DNA of 44,265 nt from Methylobacterium indicum (GCF_001043895.1 NZ_JTHF01000034.1:1-44265), one strand, 5' to 3'. Positions 34,306 to 43,346 are shown, numbered from the stretch's first letter. Notes: generated from the sequence alone by a model not told the origin. Numbers and translations are program-made.

Positions 34306-34853
34306 CACGGCCGCAACTCCTTGGCGGGGCTCGAATCGGAAGGACAGTTCGCGGTCGCGCGGGCCTGCGCGGCCTCGGCGGCCGCGCGGTCGCGTGCGAT
34401 CTCGGCGAGGCGGGTCCGGCACAGGGCGGTCACGGCCTCGGCGTCGGAGGAGGCGCCGCAGCGTGCCTGGGCGGAGGCGGCGAGGTGGTCGAGATCCGCG
34501 ATCTGGGCGTCGAGCGCGGCGGCGCGGGCGCGCAGGGTGCGGCAGGAGGGGCGGTTGCCGGCGAATTCCGCCAGGTTCAGGCGGATCGAGAAGATCTTGT
34601 CGTCGATGTCGCGCAGCAGACCCCGGATCTCGGCCTCGGTGGCGGTCCGCTCGGCCTGCTGGCGCGCCCGCTCGTTCTCCGAGCGCTCGATCCGGTCCAT
34701 CAGGTCCCGGCGCGAGCCGCCGCCCGTGAGGCCGTCCATGATCGTGCCGATCGGACTGTCGCCCTCCGCAGCGGGGGCGGCGCTCGCGGCGAGGAGCGCG
34801 AGGCCGAGAGCGGCCAAGCGCAGCCGGCCGCCCGGTCCGGACGTGCATGACAT
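34305..34853 (-). CDS. Secreted coiled-coil protein of unknown function (182 aa)
   Basis: ATG 34853 is preferred; a TTG at 34868 would add five residues, and neither has a good ribosome binding site. A signal peptide (LRLAALGLALLAASAAPAA) is followed by SPIGTIMDGLTGGGS, a predicted coiled coil (ERARQQAERTATEAEIRGLL) and helices with Cys in PSCRT, ARCGA, ALCRT and NCPSD. It is the first gene of the envelope operon. The next gene resembles it in layout (signal, coiled coil, paired Cys). Confidence 0.72.
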   Translation of the reverse strand: MSCTSGPGGRLRLAALGLALLAASAAPAAEGDSPIGTIMDGLTGGGSRRDLMDRIERSENERARQQAERTATEAEIRGLLRDIDDKIFSIRLNLAEFAGNRPSCRTLRARAAALDAQIADLDHLAASAQARCGASSDAEAVTALCRTRLAEIARDRAAAEAAQARATANCPSDSSPAKELRP

Positions 34854-35010
34854 CGTGCGACGACCCAAGGTTCGTGAGAGCGAGCTTACGGCTCAGCTTG
34901 GGCGTAGCATCGATTGGGTGTGGAATAATAGAGCGACAAATGGAAAGCTGTTTTGCCGCCGGATCGACTTTGCGGATCTGATCGGGGATTGGGAAAGCTC
35001 TCGTCCCGGC
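34854..35010 (-). promoter_or_regulatory. Promoter region of the envelope operon
   Basis: 157 bases between the P450 stop and the first envelope gene. An AT-rich patch has TATTAT (minus strand, 34930-34925) as a possible -10 and TTGTCG (34939-34934) as a possible -35 for another start, but no standard pair fits well. Confidence 0.35.
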
Positions 35011-36237
35011 TCACCCCAGCCGCGCCGGCAACCGCGAAAATCCCCGGAAGCGCACCCTCTGCGAACGCTCCGGCACTCCGTCGAGGCGGTAATCCGGAAA
35101 GCGCGCGAGGAAGCGACCGAGCGCGATCCGGCCCTCGAGCCGCGCCACCGCCATGCCGACGCATTGATGAATGCCGCTGGCGAAGGCGAGGTGGCGGTTG
35201 GGGTCGCGGGCGACGTCGAACCGATCGGGGTCGGGGAACTGCGCCGGGTCGCGGTTGGCGGCACCGATGCCGAGCGTGATCTGGGTGCCGGCCGGATAGT
35301 CCCGGCCGTCGATGGCGAAGGGCGTGGCGGCGACGCGGTTGCCGAGCTGGTTCGAGCTCTCGAAGCGCAGGATCTCTTCCACGCCCTTTCGCATCAGGTC
35401 CGGCTCGGCGAGGAGCCGCGCCCGCGCCCCGGGCTGCTCGGCGAGGAGATGGAGCCCGTTGCCGATCAGGTTGGTGGTGGTCTCGTGGCCGGCATTGAGG
35501 ATGAAGATGCAGTTCTGGAGCAATTCTTCCGGCGACAGCCGCTCGCCCCCGACCTCGCCCTGGATCAACCGGGTGAGGATGTCCTTGTCCGGATCGCCCG
35601 GGTGCCGGCGCCGGTCGGCGACGAGGCGTTCGAGATAGGCCAGGAACGCGGTCACCGCCCGGTTGCCGGCGGCCTCGATCTCCGGCGTGAGCACCGGTTC
35701 GAGGGCGCCGAGGATCGCCAGCGACCAGTCCCGCAGGGGCCCGCGCTCGTCCCGCGGCACGCCGAGCAGGTTGCCGATCACCTCGACGGGGATCGCGGCG
35801 GCGAAATCCTCGATCAGGTCGATCCGGCCCCGCACCTCGGCCGCGTCGAGGAGAGTGTCCACCAGGGCGACGATGCCGGGCTCCATTGCGGCGACCGCCC
35901 GGGGCGTCAGCGCGCCCGCGATGATGCGCCGGACCCGGGTGTGGCGCGGCGGATCGTTGAAGACGAGGCTCGTGGTGTGGTGCCGGTAGAGCGGGGAGGG
36001 CACCTCCCCAGTCGTGAACTTGGCCCCGAACTCGACGGTCTTGTCCGAGCTGAAGGTCGCGGCGTCCTTGTAGACCCGCTCCAGGTCGGCGTAGCGCGTG
36101 AGCAGGATCTGCCCGTCACCGAATTCGTGGACCGGGGCGTGCGCGCGGAGCGCGGCGTAGAACGGGTAGGGGTTCGCGATGAACCCCTCCGGCAGGCGCC
36201 GCAGATCGAAGCCTTCGGCGAGGGCGGCATCACCCAT
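35011..36237 (-). CDS. Cytochrome P450
   Basis: 408 residues, a typical soluble bacterial P450. I-helix oxygen motif AGHETT, K-helix EEILR (ExxR) and the haem loop FASGIHQCVG with Cys359. All catalytic landmarks are intact. It would need ferredoxin and reductase partners, none of which is seen here. The gene starts 4 bases after the stop of the binding-protein gene, so the two are co-transcribed. The substrate is unknown. Confidence 0.92.
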   Translation of the reverse strand: MGDAALAEGFDLRRLPEGFIANPYPFYAALRAHAPVHEFGDGQILLTRYADLERVYKDAATFSSDKTVEFGAKFTTGEVPSPLYRHHTTSLVFNDPPRHTRVRRIIAGALTPRAVAAMEPGIVALVDTLLDAAEVRGRIDLIEDFAAAIPVEVIGNLLGVPRDERGPLRDWSLAILGALEPVLTPEIEAAGNRAVTAFLAYLERLVADRRRHPGDPDKDILTRLIQGEVGGERLSPEELLQNCIFILNAGHETTTNLIGNGLHLLAEQPGARARLLAEPDLMRKGVEEILRFESSNQLGNRVAATPFAIDGRDYPAGTQITLGIGAANRDPAQFPDPDRFDVARDPNRHLAFASGIHQCVGMAVARLEGRIALGRFLARFPDYRLDGVPERSQRVRFRGFSRLPARLG

Positions 36238-36241
36238 CGTT

Positions 36242-37453
36242 CTACCCGCGCTCCTTCGGGGCGCAGGCCGGGTTCATCGGCAGGAAGGCCTCCCCCTGCG
36301 GGATGGTGCGCAAAACCTCGTAGAGGTCCCACGGGCCCTTCGAGGCTGCGGGATCCTTCGCCCGGTACAAAACGGGATCGTAGAGGAGGCGCCCGTCGGC
36401 CCGCAAGGTCGCGGGGTGGTCGAAGAACGCCACCGGCAGGGACCGCATGGCGGCGTTCGCGGCCACCGCCTCGTCGGTGCCGGCCTTGTCGATCGCCTTC
36501 AGGTAGTGGGTCACGGCGGCATAGATCAGCGCCTGGTTCTTCGTCGGCATCGCGCCGGTGCGCTCCTGGAAGCGCTTGGCGAAGGCCCGGGCGGCGTCGT
36601 TCTGGTCCCAGTAGAAGGCCGACGAGAAGGTCAGGCCGCGCGCCACCGGCAGGCCGAGGCCCTTGATGTCGGTGACGTAGACGAGGAAGCCCGTCAGCGT
36701 CTGGCGCCCGCCGGTCAGGCCGAACTCGTCGGCCTGCTTGACCGCCTTGGTGAAGTCGTCGCCCACGCTGGCGAAGGCCACCACGTCCGCCCCCGAGCTC
36801 TGCGCCTGGAGCAGGAAGGACGAGTAGTCGGCGGTGTTGATCGGGTGGCGCGAGGTGCCCACCACCTTGCCGCCGAGCGATTCGACGACGGTGGTGGCCT
36901 CCTTCTGCAAGGCATGGCCGAAGGCGTGGTCGACGGTGATGAAGTACCAGGACTTGCCGCCGCGCTCGAACACCGCCCGCGCCGTGCCGGCGGTGAGCGC
37001 GTGGGTGTCGTCGGTCCAGTGCGAGCTGACCGGGGAGCAGGTCTTGGCAGTGAGGTCGGAGGTCGCCGCCGCGGTGATCATCACCGTGCGGTTCTTCTCC
37101 TTGGCCACCGCCTGGACGGCGAGCGCGATCGCCGTCACCGGCAGGTCGACGATGGCGTCGACCTTGTCGACGTCGTACCAGCGCCGGGCGAGGCTCGAGG
37201 CGACGTCGGGCTTGTTCTGGTGGTCGGCCGAGACGATCTCGACCGGCTTGCCCCGTACCGTCCCGCCGAAATCCTTGGCCGCCATCTCGGCCGCCGCCAC
37301 CGAGCCGCGCCCGCCGCTATCGGCGTAGGGCCCCGAGAGGTCGGTGAGCACCCCGATCCGCACCACGTCGTCGGAGATCTGCGCCGCGGCCGGTCCCGCG
37401 AGCGCCGCCAGCATCAGGGCGGCCGCGCACAGGCCTGTGGTGAAACGGATCAT
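36242..37453 (-). CDS. Branched-chain amino-acid-type ABC substrate-binding protein
   Basis: 403 residues; signal peptide 1-24 (ending GPAAA) and then the type I periplasmic binding fold: IGVLTDLSGPYADSGGRGSV, VSADHQNKPDVA, FFDHPATLRADGR. GGAGGAG precedes the ATG. Proteins of this LivK/urea-like family bind amino acids, aromatic acids or amides. No permease or ATPase gene adjoins it; instead it is followed by the P450 gene. That suggests the ligand may be a P450 substrate. Confidence 0.87.
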   Translation of the reverse strand: MIRFTTGLCAAALMLAALAGPAAAQISDDVVRIGVLTDLSGPYADSGGRGSVAAAEMAAKDFGGTVRGKPVEIVSADHQNKPDVASSLARRWYDVDKVDAIVDLPVTAIALAVQAVAKEKNRTVMITAAATSDLTAKTCSPVSSHWTDDTHALTAGTARAVFERGGKSWYFITVDHAFGHALQKEATTVVESLGGKVVGTSRHPINTADYSSFLLQAQSSGADVVAFASVGDDFTKAVKQADEFGLTGGRQTLTGFLVYVTDIKGLGLPVARGLTFSSAFYWDQNDAARAFAKRFQERTGAMPTKNQALIYAAVTHYLKAIDKAGTDEAVAANAAMRSLPVAFFDHPATLRADGRLLYDPVLYRAKDPAASKGPWDLYEVLRTIPQGEAFLPMNPACAPKERG

Positions 37454-37829
37454 CGTGGGCTCCTCCCGGGCGCCCGCGTCGTTCCCGCGCGTGGTCGCCC
37501 TCTTGTCGTCGCTTCAGCCTTCACAGCCGATCCGCGCTCGGCTGGCAAGGGGGATTGGCGAGGGAGGCTTGCAAGGCGGACTTGCAAGGCGGATTTGCAA
37601 GGGAGAGATCCGATCGGCGCCGCAACCCCGTGGTGCCGGTCCCGCACCGTCGTTCCTGTCTCTGCGGCAACACGTGCAGTGTTCGACAGTGAAAGACGGC
37701 GTCAATCAGGTCATGCGACGGTGACGTCCGATAGAGCGCAGGGCCCCGTCGGAGCCGGTTCGGGCGGGGCCCGGGCTGTATCGGGCACTGGGACGGACGG
37801 TGCCGCGCGGAGAATCCGGGGTCGACAGC
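37454..37829. other. Intergenic region between divergent binding-protein and GGDEF-EAL genes
   Basis: 376 bases holding the 13-bp tandem repeat (separate entry) and, presumably, the two divergent promoters. No -35/-10 pair is convincing and no small gene is supported. Confidence 0.45.
37542..37606. repeat. 13-bp tandem repeat, five copies
   Basis: Units start at 37542, 37555, 37568, 37581 and 37594. Copies three and four are identical (CTTGCAAGGCGGA); the others diverge. The array lies 89 bases upstream of the binding-protein start. The TTGCAAGGCG core resembles TTTGCAGGCG in the 17-bp array at 3120. Confidence 0.85.
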
Positions 37830-40196
37830 ATGCAGAAGCCCAAGCCGAGCATCGGCCTCCTCGCCGACCTGCTCGACGGCCTCGACATCGGCCTGTGCGC
37901 CTTCGATGCCGACGACCGCGTCGTAGGCTGGAACGAGACCTTCCTGTATCTCTTTCCCGAGCATGACGGCTTCGTCCATCTCGGCGAGCATTACGGCGAG
38001 AACCTGCGGCGCTTCTACCGCACCCGCCTGACCTCGGACGAAGTCCGCTACGTCGACGAGTACGTCGCCAGCGGGATCGCCCGCCACCAGGCCCAGAGCC
38101 GGCCGTTCGAGTTCGAGCATCGCGGATCCTGGCTGCGCGTCGCCGCCCACACCATCCCGGGGCTGGGCCGGGTCCGGCTGTGGCGCCGCATCACCCAGGA
38201 GGCACCCGGCGCCCGCCCGGCCGAGGACGGCGGTACGCCGGACGGGATCGCGGCGGCGAATGCCGACGGGCGCATCGTCTCGGCCAACCGGCAGTTCGGC
38301 CAGCTCTACGGCGTGGCCCCGGGCGAGGTGGTGGGCCTGACCCTGGAGGCGGTGGTGGCGCTCGCCTGGCAGGGCACCTACGGCGACGCGCCGCCCCAGC
38401 TCCTGGCGCATGTCCGCGAGGCGCAGCTCTTCGCGGGCGCGCCGTTCGAGGTGCCGCTGCCCGGCGAGCGCTGGATCCGGGTGATCGAGCACGCCCGCGA
38501 GGACGGGCGGACCAGTGCGCATTTCGACATCACGACGCTGAAGCGCGAGCAGGCGACGCTCCGGGCCGCCGAGGCCGAGGCGCGCCGCAGCGCGAGCCAC
38601 CTGCGCGGCATCATCGAGCGGATGCCCGCCGGCATGCTGGTGGTCGATGCCGCCGGCACCCTGATCGAGGCCAACCGCGCCTTCCGGCAGGCCGTCGGCC
38701 GCGAGGCCGCCGATCTCGTCGGCCGGCCGCTCGCCGTCCTCGGCCTGGCCGAGGAAGCCGGGCTCCTCGACCGGCTCCTGACGGGGGCGGGCGAGGCCGG
38801 TGAGCCGGCGATCTGCGAGATGCGCTTTCCGCGCGCCGACGGCGGCACGATGTGGGCCCAGGTCTCGGCGGTGCGCCTCCACCTGCCGCCCGATTCCGCC
38901 TCGATCCTGCTCCAGGTCGAGGACATCACCGCCCGGCGCGAGGCGGAGCGGCGGATCATCCACATGGCGGGTCACGACGCGCTCACCGACCTGCCGAACC
39001 GCACCCTGTTCCGCGCACGGCTCGACGCGCGGCTCGGCGTCGGAGCCCCCTGCGCGATCCTGTGGCTCGACCTCGACCGATTCAAGGTGGTCAACGACAC
39101 CCTGGGTCACGCCGCCGGCGACACCCTCCTGTGCGAGGTCGGACGCCGCATGAGCGCGGTCCTGCGCCCCGGGGATACCCTGGCACGGCTCGGCGGCGAC
39201 GAGTTCGCCGTGCTCCTCTCCGGGGGCGACCCCGTCGTGGCGACGCAGGCCGCGTCCCGCCTCGTCGAGGCGATGCAGGCGCCGATCCGGGTCGCCGACC
39301 GGCCGATGCATGTCGGAGTCAGCATCGGCGTGGTGCTCGCCCCCGGCCACGGCGAGGACGCCGATACCCTGATGGCCCGGGCCGACCGGGCCCTCTACAG
39401 CGCCAAGGCCGCCGGCCGCAGCACCTTCCGGCTCTACGATCCGGCGATGGACGAAGCGGCGGCCGAACGGCGCGGCCTCGAACTCGACCTGCGCCTCGGC
39501 CTCGATCGCGGCGAGTTCGTGCTGCACTACCAGCCGATCGTCACCACGGCCGAGCGGCGCACCGTCTGCCGCGAGGCCCTGGTGCGCTGGCATCACCCGA
39601 CCCGCGGTCTCGTGTCGCCCGGGGCGTTCATCCCCCTCGCCGAGGAGACCGGCCTGATCGAGCGCCTCGGCGCCTGGATCCTGCGCCAGGCCTGCCGCGA
39701 CGCGGCGACCTGGACCGACGGCGCCCGCGTCGCCGTCAACGTCTCGGCCGCCCAGGTCCGGCACGGCCCCTTGATCGCCGCGATCCAGGCCGCCTTGCAC
39801 GAGTCGGGCCTCGGTTCCGACCGGCTCGAGATCGAGATCACCGAGAGCCTGCTCGTCGACGGCGAGGCCGTCGACCTGCTCCTCGCGCTGCGCCGGCTCG
39901 GCTTGCGGATCGCGCTCGACGATTTCGGCACCGGCTACTCGTCCCTGAGCTACCTGCGCCGCTTCCCCTTCGACGCGATCAAGATCGACCGCTCCTTCAT
40001 CGCCGACATCGCCAATCCCGACACCGCCGCGATCGTGCGCGCGGTGGTCGGCATCGCCGTCCAACTCGGGGCGACGGTCACCGCCGAGGGCGTCGAGACC
40101 GAGGACCAGCTCGCGGCGGCCCGGCGGGAGGGGTGCACGGAGATGCAGGGCTACCTGTTCGGGCGGCCGGCGCCTTTGGAGGCGGCGGCCGCCTGA
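37830..40196 (+). CDS. PAS-GGDEF-EAL c-di-GMP turnover protein
   Basis: 788 residues from ATG 37830; a GTG at 37800 would add ten. Two or three PAS-like sensor modules (about 10-110, 125-235, 255-365) precede a diguanylate cyclase domain with intact GGDEF (455-459) and an RxxD inhibitory site (446-449). A phosphodiesterase domain follows, with EAL (582-584), VNVSA, EITES, DDFGTGYSS, KIDRSF, AEGVE and QGYLFG. Both activities are predicted. No membrane helices, so it is cytoplasmic. It converges on the hydratase gene, 75 bases away. Confidence 0.9.
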   Translation: MQKPKPSIGLLADLLDGLDIGLCAFDADDRVVGWNETFLYLFPEHDGFVHLGEHYGENLRRFYRTRLTSDEVRYVDEYVASGIARHQAQSRPFEFEHRGSWLRVAAHTIPGLGRVRLWRRITQEAPGARPAEDGGTPDGIAAANADGRIVSANRQFGQLYGVAPGEVVGLTLEAVVALAWQGTYGDAPPQLLAHVREAQLFAGAPFEVPLPGERWIRVIEHAREDGRTSAHFDITTLKREQATLRAAEAEARRSASHLRGIIERMPAGMLVVDAAGTLIEANRAFRQAVGREAADLVGRPLAVLGLAEEAGLLDRLLTGAGEAGEPAICEMRFPRADGGTMWAQVSAVRLHLPPDSASILLQVEDITARREAERRIIHMAGHDALTDLPNRTLFRARLDARLGVGAPCAILWLDLDRFKVVNDTLGHAAGDTLLCEVGRRMSAVLRPGDTLARLGGDEFAVLLSGGDPVVATQAASRLVEAMQAPIRVADRPMHVGVSIGVVLAPGHGEDADTLMARADRALYSAKAAGRSTFRLYDPAMDEAAAERRGLELDLRLGLDRGEFVLHYQPIVTTAERRTVCREALVRWHHPTRGLVSPGAFIPLAEETGLIERLGAWILRQACRDAATWTDGARVAVNVSAAQVRHGPLIAAIQAALHESGLGSDRLEIEITESLLVDGEAVDLLLALRRLGLRIALDDFGTGYSSLSYLRRFPFDAIKIDRSFIADIANPDTAAIVRAVVGIAVQLGATVTAEGVETEDQLAAARREGCTEMQGYLFGRPAPLEAAAA

Positions 40197-40271
40197 CGAG
40201 GCGCACCGTCGAGGAGCGTACGATGGTCCCAGGTCGGCGGCCCCATGATCGGAGCGGTCACCCCGGGACGC

Positions 40272-41027
40272 TCACGCGATCGCCAGCGCCACGCTCCCCA
40301 GCCCCGGAAACTCCGCCACGATCCGCGTCGGCGCGGTCACGAAATCCGTGCCGGTGCACGAGCCGGTGGTGACGACCTGACCCGCCTTGATCCCGCCGAG
40401 GGAGCGGGCCCCCTCGTTGGCGAGCCAGACCAGCAGCCGCACCGGATCGACCGCCGAGTTGCCGCCGACGTGATCGTGCAGGACGCTCCCGTCGATCGTG
40501 AGCCGCACCGGCTGGGTCACCGGGTCGAGGCTGCGCCAGTCCGTCAGGCCCGGGCCGATCACCAGGACGCCGTGGTTCTGCTGGTCGGCGCGCTGGCTGT
40601 GGGCATCCACCGCGCCGAAGACCGTGAAGCGGGTATCCGCGATTTCGATCGCCGGATGCATCGTGGCGACCGCCGCCAGCACCGCCTCCCGGTCGTAGGG
40701 GCCGGCTTCCGGCGGCAGGTCGCGGCCGAACCGGTAGGCGATCTCGGCCTCCGCCCCGATGACGTGGAACAGCGAGGCCGGCAGCTCGTCCGTCTCGACG
40801 AAGATCGTGTCGGCGTGGAGGAACGCCCGGGCCGGCGTGGCGGTGGGGCCGGGCGCCCCCACCTTCCAGCCGGCCACCGGCCCGAGGGTTTTCGCGATGG
40901 CGTCCTGCACCGCGTAGGCCTCCGCCTCGCTGCCGGGCCGCGCTCCCTCCGGCAGCGCGTCGAGGCGCGTCCCCGTGCGGCGGGCGTCCACGAGGGCGCG
41001 AGCCGCGGCGTCGATGTCGATGGGCAT
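40272..41027 (-). CDS. 2-keto-4-pentenoate hydratase-like protein (paralogue)
   Basis: 251 residues from ATG 41027 (TGAGGAGG upstream). Same family as the gene at 4123: GWKVGAP near residue 53, IGAEAEIAYRFGRDLP, AIEIADTRFTVF and GQVVTTGSCTGTD. It hydrates 2-oxo-4-enoic acids or performs a related FAH-fold reaction. It follows the gamma-glutamyltransferase-family gene by 10 bases, an unusual pairing that hints at a substrate released by amide hydrolysis. Confidence 0.82.
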   Translation of the reverse strand: MPIDIDAAARALVDARRTGTRLDALPEGARPGSEAEAYAVQDAIAKTLGPVAGWKVGAPGPTATPARAFLHADTIFVETDELPASLFHVIGAEAEIAYRFGRDLPPEAGPYDREAVLAAVATMHPAIEIADTRFTVFGAVDAHSQRADQQNHGVLVIGPGLTDWRSLDPVTQPVRLTIDGSVLHDHVGGNSAVDPVRLLVWLANEGARSLGGIKAGQVVTTGSCTGTDFVTAPTRIVAEFPGLGSVALAIA

Positions 41028-41037
41028 GGGGGCCTCC

Positions 41038-42615
41038 TCAATAACCGAGCGCGCTGCCGTCCTTGCGCGGGTCCGAGCCCGCGGCGAGCACCCCGCGTTC
41101 CCGGTCGATCCAGATGATCTGGCCGCCGCCGATCGGGCCGGAGGCCGGGATGGTGCGGTGGCCGCGCGCTTCGAGCCCGGACACGATGCCCTCCGCGAAA
41201 CCCGGCTCCATCTCGATCCCGCCGCCATAGGCGAAGCTGCGGGGGGCATCGAGCGCCTCCTGCACGTCGAGGCCGCGGTCGATGATGCCGGTCAGCAGTT
41301 CCACGTGGCCCATCGCCTGGTAATGCCCGCCCATCACGCCGAACGGCGCCACCGTCTCGCCGTCCCGCATCAGCAGGCCCGGGATGATGGTGTGCATCGG
41401 GCGCTTGCGTGGGCCGATCGTGTTCGGGTGGCCCGGATCGATGCGGAAGGACAGGCCGCGATTGTGCAGCAGAACCCCGCTCTCCGGCGCGGTGATGCCG
41501 CTGCCGAAGCCCTGGAAGATCGAGTTGATCAGCGAGAGCGCGTTGCCGTCCCGGTCGACCACGCTGAGATAGACCGTGTCCTTGTGCAGGAGTTCCGGCC
41601 AGATCACCGGCTCCTGGGCGCGCCCCATGTCGATCGCGCCGTGGGCACTCGCCCGCCAGGCCTCGGAGAGCAGATGCTCCACCGGCACCCGGTTGAGGAC
41701 CGGATCGGCGAAGAGCGCGTCGCGGTGGTGATAGGCCTGCTTGCAGGCTTCCGCGAAGAGATGGACCCGGTCGAGCTCGGACAACGCCGCGATGTCGTAA
41801 TGCGACAGCACGTTGAGCATCATCAGCACGGCGAGGCCCTGGCCGCTCGGCGGACACTCGTAGACGTCGTAGCCGCGGTAGCGCGTCGTCACCGGCGTGA
41901 CGATTTCGGGCGCGGCCTCGGCGAAGTCGTCGAGGGTGTGCAGGCCCCCCAGCGCGCGCAGGCGGGTCACGATATCCTCGGCGACCGCTCCCTCGTAGAA
42001 ACCGCGCGGGCCCTCGGCCGCGATGCGCTTGAGCGTGGCGGCGAGCTTCGGGTGGCGCATGATCGTGCCGACGCGCGGCGCCCGGCCCTCGATCAGGTAG
42101 GTCGCGGCCGAGGCCGGATCGCCGGCGACGCGCTCGACGCTGCGCGACCAGTCGAGGGCGACGCGCGGCTGCACCGGATAGCCGTCCTCGGCGTAGCGGA
42201 TCGCCGGCTGCAGCACCTCGCCGAGGCTGCGGGTGCCGTGATCCCGAAGGAGCTTCCCCCAGGCGGCGACCGCTCCCGGTACCGTGACGGCGTGAGGCGA
42301 GGTGGGCTCGAGGGCGATGCCCCGCTCCAGGTACCAGGCATCGTGCGCCGCCGCCGGGCTGCGGCCCGAGCCGTTGAGCGCGATCGGCGCCTTGGCGCCC
42401 TTCGGCGCGTAGAGGGCGAAGCAATCGCCCCCGATCCCGGTCATCAGCGGATCGACCACGCATTGCACCGCCACCGCGGCGATGCCGGCATCGACCGCGT
42501 TGCCGCCCGAGCGCAGCACCTCGATCGCCGCGAGGGTCGAGAGCGGATGGGACGTCGCCACGGCGGCGTTGGCGGCATAGACGGGCGAACGCCCGGGCCT
42601 CGAGAAATCCCTCAC
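41038..42615 (-). CDS. Gamma-glutamyltransferase family protein
   Basis: 525 residues from a GTG at 42615 with AGGAAGG 9 bases upstream; the open frame continues to 42816 without a site. An Ntn-hydrolase proenzyme: KDTVYLSVVDRDG places the autocatalytic nucleophile at Thr347, and MTGIGGDCF, PSGQG and GVMGGHYQ are family marks. There is no signal peptide, unlike periplasmic glutathione hydrolases, so it may be a cytoplasmic acylase or amide hydrolase. It is co-transcribed with the hydratase gene. Confidence 0.87.
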   Translation of the reverse strand: MRDFSRPGRSPVYAANAAVATSHPLSTLAAIEVLRSGGNAVDAGIAAVAVQCVVDPLMTGIGGDCFALYAPKGAKAPIALNGSGRSPAAAHDAWYLERGIALEPTSPHAVTVPGAVAAWGKLLRDHGTRSLGEVLQPAIRYAEDGYPVQPRVALDWSRSVERVAGDPASAATYLIEGRAPRVGTIMRHPKLAATLKRIAAEGPRGFYEGAVAEDIVTRLRALGGLHTLDDFAEAAPEIVTPVTTRYRGYDVYECPPSGQGLAVLMMLNVLSHYDIAALSELDRVHLFAEACKQAYHHRDALFADPVLNRVPVEHLLSEAWRASAHGAIDMGRAQEPVIWPELLHKDTVYLSVVDRDGNALSLINSIFQGFGSGITAPESGVLLHNRGLSFRIDPGHPNTIGPRKRPMHTIIPGLLMRDGETVAPFGVMGGHYQAMGHVELLTGIIDRGLDVQEALDAPRSFAYGGGIEMEPGFAEGIVSGLEARGHRTIPASGPIGGGQIIWIDRERGVLAAGSDPRKDGSALGY

Positions 42616-43051
42616 CGAACGGTTCCTTCCTGGTTCGCTTCTCTGTCTTGCGCACGGACCCGCCGTATCGGCGGGCCGGGATGGCGGCACGGGACCGGAC
42701 CGCGGCGTCGGCCCGGCCGCGACGAATGGCCGTCCGGGACGGGCAATCCGGGACCAGGCGCGTCCGTCGCGCATCGCTGCATTCGATGCGGTGATCCCGA
42801 ACCCGTCGCGGGTCAAGCAGGCTCTGACACGTCATCCGCCGATCCACCACCGGTCAGGCGCGCAGGCCTGTCGAGCTAGCACCATCCATGCCAGGACGAT
42901 GGTCCCTGCGGCATGACGCGAGCCGGAGGGCCCTGCGTCCCGGACCGGTTCCGTGCTATGGGGCTGTCAGCGCGGGACCGGCTCGGGAGAGTCGGAAGCG
43001 CCCCGGCGGCGACCGGTCCGCCGCATCGAGACAAGGTTCCAGGGTTACGCC
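42616..43051. other. Intergenic region without a supported gene
   Basis: 436 GC-rich bases between divergent genes. Open frames run through it on both strands but only as extensions of the neighbours. ACCATC (42881-42886) and GATGGT (42898-42903) form a short dyad; nothing else stands out. Confidence 0.5.
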
Positions 43052-43270
43052 ATGCAGGCTGAGATCCCCATGCGCCGCGTGACGGCGATCCGCTGCTACC
43101 CCTCCGGCGAGCGCGACGATCCCGATCAGCGGGTGCTCAACGTGCTCGAATGCGGCCACGTCGTCAGCTTCGAGGGCGCGAACGCGGTTTCGGCCCTCCT
43201 CGCCAAGCGCCAACTCTGCCTCAAATGCGCGGAGGAGGCCAAGGCCGAGGAATCGTCTCCCGCCGTCTGA
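43052..43270 (+). CDS. Small Cys-rich protein, possible zinc ribbon (72 aa)
   Basis: ATG 43052 follows CCAGGG. The 72-residue product has Cys15, a CGH triplet (Cys34-His36) and CLKC (Cys56, Cys59), spaced like a small zinc-binding fold. A leading segment (RRVTAIRCYPSGERDDP) and an acidic tail flank it. The upstream extension of this frame is unlikely to be translated. Function unknown; it could be a metal-binding or nucleic-acid-binding adaptor. Confidence 0.65.
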   Translation: MQAEIPMRRVTAIRCYPSGERDDPDQRVLNVLECGHVVSFEGANAVSALLAKRQLCLKCAEEAKAEESSPAV

Positions 43271-43346
43271 ATTCCCCGGCATGAGGCCCGGGCGGTCGTC
43301 CTCGCGAGCCCGACCGGAGCTTCCCCTGCTCGCAGGGTTTTGCGGA

